This document shows positions 8,956 through 17,642 of a DNA stretch of 64,000 nucleotides, piece by piece. Position 1 is the first letter of the stretch. Every line of letters starts with the position of its first letter. Under the pieces are notes generated by a model that made no database searches, was not told the origin of the DNA, and saw only the letters and a list, made by a program, of their open reading frames with translations. The DNA is from Bifidobacterium asteroides (GTDB lineage Bacteria > Actinomycetota > Actinomycetes > Actinomycetales > Bifidobacteriaceae): contig NZ_WKKW01000001.1 in assembly GCF_009683175.1 (NCBI RefSeq), positions 310,001-374,000 on the forward strand. The letters run 5' to 3'. The translations under genes and the position numbers were made by a program.

Positions 8956-8980
8956 AGACGACAGACGCCGATTAATTGCG

Positions 8981-11635
8981 TCATGACACCCGCAGGATGC
9001 CATGCGCACCCTTCTCGGCCAGGCTCATGACGTGGTTGACTATGGAATAGTCGCCTGGCTGATCGACCTTGAGCTCCACAAAGCCACCTTGGGCCGGCAG
9101 CAAGGGTAGGACCTGCGCTCCGGCCGATGAAGCACCGGCAGAATTCGCATCTAGACCTCCGCCTATCAGAAAGCGGCCCTCAGTCCAGACCGTATCGAAC
9201 TGGGTTCCCACGATATGGAAGGACAGAGGCTGGTTGGGACCCGCATCCAGAACCCAGATGCGGACCCTCTGCCCCCTCTCCAGCTTGAGAGGGTGGGCGT
9301 CATATTGAAAGGCCCGTCCGTTGAAGGTCATGATATCCGGGTTCATGGCCGCCACCTTTCCAGCATCGGCAGTCCCTCCATTGGACCCCAGATAAATTTC
9401 GGACTGGACCAGAACATACTCCGCGCTTACCGGCGGCAGGGTACCGTCATCGACAACCACAGCCCCATACATGCCGTTGGCAATATGGTTTGACATGGGG
9501 TCGCTGCTACAGTGATACATCCAAATGCCAGCCCGATCCGCGGTGAAGGTATACAGGAGCTCCTTGCCTGGCTCTATGTTGCGCATCATGGTTTGAGGGA
9601 CGGCCGGGCCGGCATGAAAGTCAATGGAATGGCTCATGCTTCCCTTGTTCCTGATGGTTACTTCAAAGGTGTCTCCCACCCGACCTCTGAGCACCGGACC
9701 TTGAGCCAGGGGGCGCGACCCTTCATCCCGTGGATCGCCCGCATCATCGAAGCTCCAGACCGTGCGATCAAGCCCTGCTGCCACCTGCTCCTTGCGCTCT
9801 TTGACGTCCAGCGTGTATTTTCTGGTTCCAGCCTTCCCCTGATTGTCCAGTGGCGCAAGGGCGGCCTTGGCGGGGTCGCTTTTCTCAGCCTGTGACTTGA
9901 GCTTGGCAGCTGATGGGATATGACTTAGGGCCGCCCGCCCAGCAGAGGACTGCACTTGCTCGGTAGTTGTTCCACCCTTTACCTGGACCTTGAGCTCCAT
10001 GCCCATCTGACGATGCCCTGCCAACGAGCACCAGCCCAGTGTGTCGCCCCCCAGGACCCCTACGTCAACCGAGACGCTCTGGCCTACCGGAACTGACCCC
10101 GTGCTCTTGCCATTGGCGAAAACCAAGTCATGCCGTTGATCTCCGGTGTTCTGAAAATTTACAACCAGCCGGTCGCCTGCCTCGATGGTGATGATATCCG
10201 GCACAAAGGCCATCCCCTTTACTCTGATTGAAGCTCGGCTGATGTGACCCGTCGGCTGGACGCTCTTCGACGAAGCCTCCTGGACGCCTCCGGTGGGCGC
10301 AGCCCCGACCGAGACAGCCAGCGTCGGCCGCAGGGCCATCAAAACAACGGCGGCCGCCAGGACCAGCACTGTAGCCGAGGTGGCGATCAGGTCCATCCGC
10401 AGGGCCTGGGTCCCGACATATTCAGCTTGCGAACCCTCGGGCCGGCGCCGACGGTAGCGCTTGGATGCCAGGACCTGCTTGCCACGAGCAGCCAGGTAGA
10501 CCACGGTCAGCATCATGGAGAGGATTCCCAGGACATTCAGCAGGTTCCCCGCCTTCCACAAGGGCGTATAGAGCCGGATGGCTCCGAGGAGCCTGATCAG
10601 CAAACCAACTTGTATAAGCGCCCAAGCGCCCCAAAGGAGCGGATGAAATGGCAGAGGCCTGCGAATGACGGAGGGGACGATCATGCAGACATGGGCAATG
10701 ACCATGGTCATGATGAATCCCACAGCCAAGGCATGCAGTGCCATGTCGCCCCAGTAGGTGCTGGAATCCAGAGGTGCCGCCATCCAGATGAGGGCAGCCA
10801 GGAGTCCCCAGGCATAGGCCGACAGCATGCAGGTGCCCATGAACCCTGGCAGGCCTCCATGACGGAAGGTGCCCTTGGCCACATCATGACTGGCCATGAC
10901 CAGGAGGAGCAGGCCCAGTGACAGCCCCAGAAGCGGATAGCCGACCGAAGGCGCCATGGCTTGGACCGGCAGCATCAGGACCGCCAGGAGGCTGAGTCCC
11001 AGAATCCCCGATTCAAGACGGACATCCGAAAAGACCGCCCTGGCCAGTTCCACCCGCTCACCGACGATGGTCAGAACCAGAAAGAAGAGCCATGTTGGAG
11101 CTAGAACCGAGGCGTCCAATCCTGCAACCCATGCAGCAGCCCCGACCAGACCCACCAGGGATCCGAGGACCTGTATGAGCACCTCCGCAGAAGGCTGTCG
11201 ACGCCAGATGGCCAAGTACATAGCTGTCAGGACCAACATGGACAAAGTCCACGGAATGCCGCCAAAAAGCTCCACTCTGACCCATGCCGGGGCAACAGCG
11301 GGGCTCGAAACCATCAGCGACAGCAGGCAGAGCAGAGACCCCAGCAAGCCCAAGGCGGGAGCGAAAAATCCCCATGAGGGCTTGCTGGATCCGCCACTAC
11401 GATAAGCCACTGCCCTTTCAAGACCAATGGCAGCGCCCAAAAACCCATAGACCATGAGCCCGCCATGCAGATCAGCCAGGGGGACCCTGCCCGAGGGGTG
11501 GATCAGATCCGAACGGATCAATGCCGCAACAAGGCCAAGCAATGCAGCCAGACCTGCGCCGATAAGGAGGACCATCCTGGACCTGGGCAAGGCCATTCTG
11601 CCGCCGGACTTGCGCATCTTCTGGTCATTGTGCAT
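8981..11635 (-). CDS. nirK: Membrane-anchored copper nitrite reductase fused to a cupredoxin domain
   Basis: An 884-residue fusion. The first 410 or so residues form about 10-12 membrane helices resembling NnrS/heme-copper-oxidase-like bundles, with conserved His in DLHGGLMVYG and ALHALAVGFIMTMVIAHV. Next comes a single cupredoxin (about 460-560) with type 1 copper ligands in RHDLVF and WCSLAGHRQMGM. The C-terminal 280 residues are a two-domain CuNiR. All ligands are in place: type 1 His669, Cys709, His717, Met722; type 2 His674, His708, His868; catalytic Asp672 and His807. CuNiR reduces nitrite to NO at the outer face, and the tethered cupredoxin probably donates electrons. The first ATG is used. 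The gene diverges from a regulator-ferredoxin operon, suggesting shared control. Confidence 0.85.
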   Translation of the reverse strand: MHNDQKMRKSGGRMALPRSRMVLLIGAGLAALLGLVAALIRSDLIHPSGRVPLADLHGGLMVYGFLGAAIGLERAVAYRSGGSSKPSWGFFAPALGLLGSLLCLLSLMVSSPAVAPAWVRVELFGGIPWTLSMLVLTAMYLAIWRRQPSAEVLIQVLGSLVGLVGAAAWVAGLDASVLAPTWLFFLVLTIVGERVELARAVFSDVRLESGILGLSLLAVLMLPVQAMAPSVGYPLLGLSLGLLLLVMASHDVAKGTFRHGGLPGFMGTCMLSAYAWGLLAALIWMAAPLDSSTYWGDMALHALAVGFIMTMVIAHVCMIVPSVIRRPLPFHPLLWGAWALIQVGLLIRLLGAIRLYTPLWKAGNLLNVLGILSMMLTVVYLAARGKQVLASKRYRRRRPEGSQAEYVGTQALRMDLIATSATVLVLAAAVVLMALRPTLAVSVGAAPTGGVQEASSKSVQPTGHISRASIRVKGMAFVPDIITIEAGDRLVVNFQNTGDQRHDLVFANGKSTGSVPVGQSVSVDVGVLGGDTLGWCSLAGHRQMGMELKVQVKGGTTTEQVQSSAGRAALSHIPSAAKLKSQAEKSDPAKAALAPLDNQGKAGTRKYTLDVKERKEQVAAGLDRTVWSFDDAGDPRDEGSRPLAQGPVLRGRVGDTFEVTIRNKGSMSHSIDFHAGPAVPQTMMRNIEPGKELLYTFTADRAGIWMYHCSSDPMSNHIANGMYGAVVVDDGTLPPVSAEYVLVQSEIYLGSNGGTADAGKVAAMNPDIMTFNGRAFQYDAHPLKLERGQRVRIWVLDAGPNQPLSFHIVGTQFDTVWTEGRFLIGGGLDANSAGASSAGAQVLPLLPAQGGFVELKVDQPGDYSIVNHVMSLAEKGAHGILRVS

Positions 11636-11658
11636 GAGTCTGTCCGCCTTGTCCTGGG

Positions 11659-11687
11659 TTGATAATTGATTTGATAGTTATACAATT
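11659..11687 (+). promoter_or_regulatory. Promoter and operator region between nirK and its divergent regulator
   Basis: The 58-base divergent gap holds a plus-strand promoter: -35 TTGATA (11659-11664), 16-base spacer, -10 TACAAT (11681-11686). Transcription would start at about 11693, one base from the regulator's ATG (11694), which has no Shine-Dalgarno site, so a leaderless transcript is likely. TTGAT occurs three times (11659, 11666, 11671), and AATTG (11664-11668) is mirrored by CAATT (11683-11687) across 14 bases. These are the best operator candidates. Confidence 0.5.
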
Positions 11688-11693
11688 TAATCG

Positions 11694-12422
11694 ATGAGTC
11701 AGGAAATTCAAGCCCACGGCAAGCGTAGAAGCGGGGAGGAGATCCGCTCCGCAATCTTGGACTATCTGCATGTGGCGGCCGAACAGACCGGTACGGGTCT
11801 GACCGCACAGCAGGTTGGAGAAGCCTTTGGCATCCATCCGACGACCGCTCGTTTCCATCTTGAACATCTGGTCGAACAGGGCGAAGCAGTCCGCCGGAGA
11901 AACGACAGCGACGGTCAATCAGCCGGACGGGGCAGACCCGCTGTCATATACTCCCCCACATTCATGAACCGGGTCAGGGAGGATATGATCTCCTCGCTTT
12001 GCATGGCTCTGGAAACCGCCTGCCCCGATACTGACAGCAGGGATAGAGCCGCACTGAAAGCAGGTCAGGTCTGGGGTCGTGCCCTGGCCAGACAAAGCAG
12101 AGGGAATGCAGAAAAGGACCTGTCATCAAGCATGACGCAGACACTGTTGAACACTTTGGCCACCCTGGGGTTTGCTCCGGTTACGGCAGAACCGGATTCA
12201 GCGAGTCTGTATCTGACCTCATGCCCCTTCTTGGACAGCGTCAACGCCCATCCCATTATCTGCACAATCCATCTGGGTATGGTCCAAGGAATCGTGGAGG
12301 GCAGCAGCAAGGCGGCCAGGGACAAAAAGGCCAGCGTGTCGCTGAAACCTCTGTCCTCGCCAAAGGGATGCTTCCTGAAAGTAGCAACAGCAGACAACCA
12401 ACCAAGAAGGAGCGTAAATTAA
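11694..12422 (+). CDS. Winged-helix regulator with clustered cysteines (SufR/ArsR-like)
   Basis: A 242-residue transcription factor. An N-terminal winged helix (residues about 14-90, [34 protein letters not shown] split around the turn) is followed by the RPAVIYSPT wing used by DeoR/ArsR-like and SufR-like regulators. The C-terminal half has cysteines in [12 protein letters not shown] and [16 protein letters not shown], followed by TIHLGMVQG. This pattern recalls iron-sulfur regulators of the SufR group, which lose DNA binding when the cluster is damaged by oxygen or NO. NO is the product of the divergent nitrite reductase, so it is a plausible signal. This is inference. The stop codon overlaps the ferredoxin start (TAATG), coupling the two. 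Confidence 0.7.
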   Translation: MSQEIQAHGKRRSGEEIRSAILDYLHVAAEQTGTGLTAQQVGEAFGIHPTTARFHLEHLVEQGEAVRRRNDSDGQSAGRGRPAVIYSPTFMNRVREDMISSLCMALETACPDTDSRDRAALKAGQVWGRALARQSRGNAEKDLSSSMTQTLLNTLATLGFAPVTAEPDSASLYLTSCPFLDSVNAHPIICTIHLGMVQGIVEGSSKAARDKKASVSLKPLSSPKGCFLKVATADNQPRRSVN

Positions 12423-12808
12423 TGACCTACGTGATTGCCCAGCCCTGCGTGGACGTCAAGGACAAGGCCTGCGTGGACGAGTGCCCGGTGGATTGCATCT
12501 ACGAGGGCCCAAGGAACCTGTATATCAACCCCAACGAATGCATCGACTGCGGCGCATGCGAGCCGGTCTGCCCCGTGGAAGCGATCTTCTACGAGGAGGA
12601 TCTGCCGGAGGAATGGACCTGGTTCAAGGATGCCTCCGAAGACTTCTTTGCCCAGGTCGGCGATGCAGGCGGCGCCCAGGCCCAGGGACCCTACGATCAC
12701 GACCATCCACAGGTCGCAGCTCTGCCCCACCAGGATAATTTCGTCTGCATTCAGCCGGAATCACGTGGCCAGCGCGCGGTCTGGGTCCGCAAGGACCAAA
12801 CGGAATGA
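12422..12808 (+). CDS. 7Fe/8Fe-type ferredoxin
   Basis: A 128-residue small electron carrier. The first 60 residues carry two cluster motifs: [17 protein letters not shown] and [12 protein letters not shown], the arrangement of actinobacterial [3Fe-4S][4Fe-4S] ferredoxins. [13 protein letters not shown] is the family-typical continuation. About 65 residues follow, Gly/Ala/Gln/His-rich and ending with [11 protein letters not shown], which is not part of the ferredoxin core. The start overlaps the regulator's stop (TAATG) and is preceded by AAGGAG about 10 bases away; the end overlaps the glycosylase start by four bases (ATGA). The operon could link redox sensing, electron delivery and base repair, although ferredoxins of this kind also serve other enzymes. 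Confidence 0.9.
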   Translation: MTYVIAQPCVDVKDKACVDECPVDCIYEGPRNLYINPNECIDCGACEPVCPVEAIFYEEDLPEEWTWFKDASEDFFAQVGDAGGAQAQGPYDHDHPQVAALPHQDNFVCIQPESRGQRAVWVRKDQTE

Positions 12809-13410
12809 AGGCCGGTTCAGGCCAGGACGATTACCTGGTCTTCCCTAACTTTTTGGACCGTCCTGTGGAGGAGGCCGCCCGGATGCTTCTGGGCTGCCTG
12901 ATCATCCGGGACTACGAGTCGGAAGGTGAACAGGCCAGGGTTCGGATCGTGGAAACCGAAGCCTACGATCAGAATGATCCGGCCAGCCATGCCTATCACG
13001 GGCGATCGGCCCGCAACGATGCCCTTTTCGGCCCCAGCGGACACATGTACGTCTACTTTACCTATGGAATGCACTACTGCATGAACGTCTCCTGTCAGGA
13101 GGACGGATTCGGCGCTGGGGTACTGATTCGAGCCTGCCAGCCAGTGCAGGGTCTGGATCTTCTACGTAGCCACAGGCACGGCCGTCACCCGGACCGGGAA
13201 CTGACCAACGGTCCCGCCAAGCTCTGTCAGGCCTTGGACATCGACAAGCGCAACTACGGCCATGACCTCAGGAAACCGCCCATCCGCCTGGCAGCCGCAG
13301 GGCTGGCCCAGGACGAGACCATCACGGCAACCCCCCGAATAGGCATATCCCATGCCAAAGAGACCCTGCGACGGTTCGTCATCACCGGCAACCCCTACCT
13401 GTCGCGATGA
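12805..13410 (+). CDS. 3-methyladenine DNA glycosylase (AAG/Mpg family)
   Basis: A 201-residue alkyladenine DNA glycosylase of the AAG/Mpg fold, which removes alkylated and deaminated purines from DNA. Diagnostic segments are [36 protein letters not shown] with the catalytic glutamate and intercalating region, [27 protein letters not shown] and [12 protein letters not shown]. Length matches the bacterial family. Its ATG overlaps the ferredoxin stop by four bases, so the two are translationally coupled. Placement behind a redox regulator and ferredoxin fits a response to nitrosative or alkylation stress, but that is inference. Confidence 0.93.
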   Translation: MKAGSGQDDYLVFPNFLDRPVEEAARMLLGCLIIRDYESEGEQARVRIVETEAYDQNDPASHAYHGRSARNDALFGPSGHMYVYFTYGMHYCMNVSCQEDGFGAGVLIRACQPVQGLDLLRSHRHGRHPDRELTNGPAKLCQALDIDKRNYGHDLRKPPIRLAAAGLAQDETITATPRIGISHAKETLRRFVITGNPYLSR

Positions 13411-13456
13411 AAGGACGGAATCCTACACTTCTGACTTCTACGGCCTAAAGGGCGGC

Positions 13457-14704
13457 TTATTGCTCAACGTAGCGCGATTCCACACAGCTCTGGAATCGGA
13501 CAAGCGAGAGAATGACAGCAGCCAGCAGAGCGATGATCAGCATGCCTATGAAACTGCCTGTTACCGGATTCAGTCCGAACACTGATGAAAAAGCCTTGAA
13601 GGCCCAGGTGGATGCCGTAAAACCGAGGCTGGTGGTGGCCGAAAAGATTCCCATTACCAGTGGATAGCGCTTGCGTGGAGTCAGATTGGACAGGAGGAAG
13701 GGGCAGGTAGCCATATTGATGGCGCTGCCCGAACCAACCAAAAAGGCGGATAAGCAGACCAACGGGAAGGAGCGGGTAGTCAGGAAGAGCAGGGCGCCCA
13801 GGGCCATCAGAAGGAAGGCGACCGGAATGGTCCATTGTCGACAAATCCGCTTGATGCCGTTGATGCTAAGCCCGATCACGACCGAGGAACCCGTGTTGAA
13901 CATCAGGGCCACCCCGGCTGCGCTGGTGCCGCCCAGACCGTACTTGGCTATGTAGACCGCAAGCTTGTTGTAGAGGACCGCGACCAGGAAAATGCTCAGA
14001 AACCCGATAAGAATACAGGAAATGGTAGCCCACCAGCATTGTCCGCTTTTTCGGGAGGACGATACTTTGGAACCTACGACCTTTCCCGACTCCTCCTCGA
14101 CGGCACCGACCCCGGGGACCATGAAGATGACCAGGACCAGGGCAGGCAAGGCCAGGAAATAGAGCCAATAGTTGTGCAGCCACCCTCCCTTGGCCAGAAC
14201 ACCGCCCAGGGCAAGAACCAGCATGGAAGAGCCATCCTGAACAGCAAGAACCAGCCCCATCAGCGCCGCCAGCTGCTTCCCGCAGAAGAACCTGGCCGAC
14301 AGACTAGGGAGAACTGTGGTAGCGATACCCACGCCAAACCCGACTACCAAGGCAAACAGGAGAAGCTGGCTTACGCTGCTGTGCACCACCAAGGGCATCA
14401 AGCCGCCCAGGGCGACGCACAGACAGCTGATGCAGGCAGCAATTCTGAAACTCATTCTGGTCAAGAGTTGGCCAAATAAAAGAGCTGAAACTATAGCTGC
14501 CGAAGAGCCTATGGAGACCACCGATTCAACGGTGGAGGGATCGGTATGGGGAAAGGATGCCTGGATGGCTGCAACGGAAGGAGAGATGATGGAGTCAAAC
14601 CGCGACATGATGGCCAAGGCCATGATTCCGACCAGAACCCCAAGATTCCGTCTGGTCAATATCCCTGTGTGCTTTGGCTTAGACTTGCACGGGGCCGGTT
14701 CCAT
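13457..14704 (-). CDS. Major facilitator superfamily transporter
   Basis: A 415-residue MFS protein with 12 predicted helices, starting at NLGVLVGIMALAIMS and ending at LIIALLAAVILSLV. A central hydrophilic loop lies at about residues 207-222 (EEESGKVVGSKVSSSRKSG). Asp/Arg residues at the ends of helices 2-3 (FGQLLTRMSFRIAA) resemble the MFS loop A motif. Substrate is unknown; drug export or small organic acid transport are both possible. A ribosome site (GGGAGG/AGGA) precedes the ATG. It lies 54 bases downstream of another transporter on the same strand and converges on the DNA glycosylase gene. Confidence 0.85.
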   Translation of the reverse strand: MEPAPCKSKPKHTGILTRRNLGVLVGIMALAIMSRFDSIISPSVAAIQASFPHTDPSTVESVVSIGSSAAIVSALLFGQLLTRMSFRIAACISCLCVALGGLMPLVVHSSVSQLLLFALVVGFGVGIATTVLPSLSARFFCGKQLAALMGLVLAVQDGSSMLVLALGGVLAKGGWLHNYWLYFLALPALVLVIFMVPGVGAVEEESGKVVGSKVSSSRKSGQCWWATISCILIGFLSIFLVAVLYNKLAVYIAKYGLGGTSAAGVALMFNTGSSVVIGLSINGIKRICRQWTIPVAFLLMALGALLFLTTRSFPLVCLSAFLVGSGSAINMATCPFLLSNLTPRKRYPLVMGIFSATTSLGFTASTWAFKAFSSVFGLNPVTGSFIGMLIIALLAAVILSLVRFQSCVESRYVEQ

Positions 14705-14758
14705 CGTTCCTGCCTCCCTCTCAATGTTAGCGGCACCATTTGGTTGATGGAGGGCAGT

Positions 14759-15940
14759 CTACTCCAGCAGCAGGGCCATGCCAACCAACACGACGAGGAA
14801 GAGCAGATTAAAAACGGTATAGATTTTCAGGTAATAGCCTTTCTTGCCCGGATACTGCTTGACTACAGCCTTGTAGGAAATCAGTGAGGCCATTGAAGCG
14901 ACCAGGGTTCCGAGCCCACCCAGGTTGGTGCCCAGAATAATCGGACGCCAGGCTGTCGAAAAACCTGAGACCAGCAGGGCCGTCGGCACATTGCTGATGA
15001 CCTGGCTGCACAGGACCGAGGTAATCAGAGGATGAATATTGACCAGGCCACTGACCAGGTTGTAGAACTGGGAGATCCTCCTGGCATTGCCTATAAAGAT
15101 GAAGAAAGCCACGAAGGTCAGCAGCAATCCCCAATCCACATGTAAAAACACCCGCCTGTCACAGATCAGGAAGGTCAGCGCCACCACCAGAACCATGGCC
15201 CACTGGGGAATCAACTTGGCTACACCCAGCAAGCAGACGAGAAAGAGCAGGAGATAGATGGCGATGCGCCATCCGCTGGACTGCTGCATCTCCTTGACCT
15301 GAGGCTGTATCCCCTCCTCCCTGGGTGCTAATATGCTGCGTCGAATCTCTTGCGCATCCATGCCTTCAAACTTGTTCAGATGCTGATTCCTGAAGGCAAA
15401 CCAGCAACACAGGAAGAGCATCAAAGCGGCAACCAAGGCATAAGGCGCCATGAGGAGGAGGAACTCACCAGTAGGCATCTCGGAGCGGGCCTTGAGATAT
15501 AAGTTATGAGCATTGCCGATGGGCGTCAGCATGCTGCCCACATTGGCACCCAGGGTCATCAGAGTGACGATCAGCAGAGCATGGTTTTCCAGCCCGGCCA
15601 TGATGAGAACAGCAATAGCGAAGGGCACGAAGGTGACCAAGGCTACATCGTTCGTGATGAACATGCTAGAGAAGAAAGGCAGAGAAACCAGGACCAAGGC
15701 CAGGCCCCGCACCGAGCGGACACGACTCAGCAGGCCGGCTCCGATGGCATGGAAGACCCCGATGCGCTGAAATCCGCAAACCACCATCATCAGGGATCCC
15801 AGCTGGGTGAGGGTATTGACGTGGATGTAACCCAGATATTGCCGGTCGGGAGGAATGAGGATGCAGGATACGAGAGCGATGACTGCCGCGACGACCAGGA
15901 CGGTCTCGTTTTTCAGCAGTCCGATCACCCGATGTTGCAT
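14759..15940 (-). CDS. Anion permease of the ArsB/NhaD (ion transporter) superfamily
   Basis: A 393-residue membrane protein with about 11 helices. The segments FFSSMFITNDVALVTFVPFAI and LGANVGSMLTPIGNAHNLYL resemble the conserved TNDVA and PxGNxxN motifs of ArsB/CitM-type transporters, which move oxyanions, dicarboxylates or sodium. The C-terminal half repeats the pattern (SQVISNVPTALLVSGF and TNLGGLGTLVASMAS), as expected for the inverted-repeat fold. Substrate cannot be set from sequence. ATG 15940 is preferred over the GTG at 15946, with GGAGG five bases before. Probably co-transcribed with the downstream MFS gene. Confidence 0.8.
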   Translation of the reverse strand: MQHRVIGLLKNETVLVVAAVIALVSCILIPPDRQYLGYIHVNTLTQLGSLMMVVCGFQRIGVFHAIGAGLLSRVRSVRGLALVLVSLPFFSSMFITNDVALVTFVPFAIAVLIMAGLENHALLIVTLMTLGANVGSMLTPIGNAHNLYLKARSEMPTGEFLLLMAPYALVAALMLFLCCWFAFRNQHLNKFEGMDAQEIRRSILAPREEGIQPQVKEMQQSSGWRIAIYLLLFLVCLLGVAKLIPQWAMVLVVALTFLICDRRVFLHVDWGLLLTFVAFFIFIGNARRISQFYNLVSGLVNIHPLITSVLCSQVISNVPTALLVSGFSTAWRPIILGTNLGGLGTLVASMASLISYKAVVKQYPGKKGYYLKIYTVFNLLFLVVLVGMALLLE

Positions 15941-16131
15941 GGTCACCTCCGGCGAACGAATTCCTCACTTAGTTTACGCGCCCGCCCATGGCTTACAGGA
16001 CCTCTCCTGGCGCTATTTTCCGGCCCTGAGCCCATGGTCGGGACACTCGGCGCTACTGGCTGCTAGTCTGTCTGGCCCCGACTTTTGACCCTTGTCGGAT
16101 AGGCGCAGAGTCGGATGCTCATAAAACGTGA

Positions 16132-16172
16132 ATAGGGGCCCTGCGGATAGGTTGCATTTGCAGGACCCCTAT
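16132..16172 (-). terminator. Probable transcription terminator hairpin
   Basis: ATAGGGGCCCTGC (16132-16144) pairs with GCAGGACCCCTAT (16160-16172) over 13 positions with one mismatch and a 15-base loop. It starts 13 bases after the stop of the leftward MFS gene. On that strand it is followed by CACGTTTTAT, a short T run. Confidence 0.6.
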
Positions 16173-16184
16173 CAGATGGCAATA

Positions 16185-17642
16185 CTACTTGTCGTTCATT
16201 CGCTCCGGATCCGGAATCAGATAGGACAGAGCCAGGGCAATCAGCACCAGCACGCCGCCGCCGATCATGGCCGCCACATAGCCGGTACGGGCTCCACCGG
16301 AAGCCGCCAAGCCGCTCATGAATGCGTAGAGGACCGCATAGCTCAGGCCTGAGCCCAGGTTGAAGGCTCCGGCGTTGAGTCCCGGCAGATACCCGGTGTT
16401 GTCCGAAGGAGACAGGACCACGCCCAGCCCGTTGAGCATGATGTTGGCCGTCCCCGCATAGGAGACGCCCAGGATCAGGGAGAGGAGCACCAGACTCCAG
16501 ATACTGGGGACCAGGCAGACATAGATGCCAAAGACCAGTCCCAGCACGCTGACCAACTGGCCCACTCTCAGAACCTTGAGGTAGCCGAAGCGCGAGGCCA
16601 GCGTCCCGGCCACCGGGCCGAAGACCAGGCCAACCAGGGCATATGGGGTCAGTGTGGCAAAGGAGACGATACTGGCCTTCAAACCAACGCCGACCTCGCC
16701 GTCCTGGGCCAGAGCTGGAACTATCCCGTTCATGATGGCGAAGACACCCACCATGGTGGTGAGAGTCGTCAGCAGCAGGCCCCAGGTACGCCGCTGCTTG
16801 AGGTAGGTGGTGGTGACCATGGGCGCCGACGTGGAGCTTTCGACTTTCCAGAAGATCATGAAGAAGACCGCAGCCACCAGGATCTCGACGACTACCAGAA
16901 TCCAGCGCGCCTGGGCCAGCTTCTCGACCTCATTGATAGCCAGGTAGGCCGCCAGGAAGGCGATGCACAGGCAGACCACACCGGCCCAGTCCATGCGGGG
17001 GCGATCGTCTGCATAGCTCTCGCGGGCGAAGAGGGCCACCAGAAGGACGGCAATCACCGCAATGGCCACCATGAACCAGAAGACCGAGCGGAAGCCGAAA
17101 GTGCCGGCCAGCCATCCACCCAGGATGGCATCCACGCCGCCGATGCCGCCGTTGACCGCCGTCAAAACGGCCATGAGCTTGGCGTAGCGGGCCTCATCAG
17201 TCACTTCGGCGTGCAGCATGATCAGGGTCATGGGAACGACCGGACCGGCCACCCCCTGAATGACGCGACCAATCATGAGCACCGTCACATTGGGAGCCAG
17301 AGCGGAAACCACGCATCCCAGGGCCGTCAGGCTCAGCATGCCCAGCAGCACCTTCTTGCGGCCAGCCAGATCGCCAAGCCGAGGCAGAAAGAGGGAGAAG
17401 ACCGCACAGGAGGTGAAGAACACCGTCTGGGTCAGACCGATGCTGGAGCTGCTGGCATTGAGCTCGGTCCCCATGGTCGTCAGGGCCGGCGAGAGCATGG
17501 AGGCGTTGAGCTGGAAGGCGAAGACGGCGGCCATCAGGGCCGTCATCAAGGCGACTATAGAAGCGCCGGAGCCACCAGCGGTCGTGGCAACGGGCTTGTC
17601 ATTCTTGGGCGCGGCTGTGTTCGAAGTCTTCATTGATCTCAT
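16185..17642 (-). CDS. MFS transporter of DHA2-like size, linked to nucleoside hydrolase
   Basis: A 485-residue MFS transporter with about 14 helices (DHA2 size class). Family marks include FLPRLGDLAGRKKVLLGM in loop 2-3 and GRVIQGVAGPVVPMTL in helix 5. Its start overlaps the last four bases of the nucleoside hydrolase gene (ATGA), so the pair is coupled; this suggests transport of nucleosides or their products, although many relatives are drug exporters. An internal ATG at residue 4 is an alternative start; neither has a strong ribosome site, as expected for coupled translation. A hairpin terminator follows. Confidence 0.85.
   Translation of the reverse strand: MRSMKTSNTAAPKNDKPVATTAGGSGASIVALMTALMAAVFAFQLNASMLSPALTTMGTELNASSSSIGLTQTVFFTSCAVFSLFLPRLGDLAGRKKVLLGMLSLTALGCVVSALAPNVTVLMIGRVIQGVAGPVVPMTLIMLHAEVTDEARYAKLMAVLTAVNGGIGGVDAILGGWLAGTFGFRSVFWFMVAIAVIAVLLVALFARESYADDRPRMDWAGVVCLCIAFLAAYLAINEVEKLAQARWILVVVEILVAAVFFMIFWKVESSTSAPMVTTTYLKQRRTWGLLLTTLTTMVGVFAIMNGIVPALAQDGEVGVGLKASIVSFATLTPYALVGLVFGPVAGTLASRFGYLKVLRVGQLVSVLGLVFGIYVCLVPSIWSLVLLSLILGVSYAGTANIMLNGLGVVLSPSDNTGYLPGLNAGAFNLGSGLSYAVLYAFMSGLAASGGARTGYVAAMIGGGVLVLIALALSYLIPDPERMNDK

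Noticed and set aside
10244-10921. 225-codon open frame on the + strand inside nirK
   Set aside because: Antisense of the membrane domain of the nitrite reductase; Gln/His/Asp-rich and without a ribosome site.
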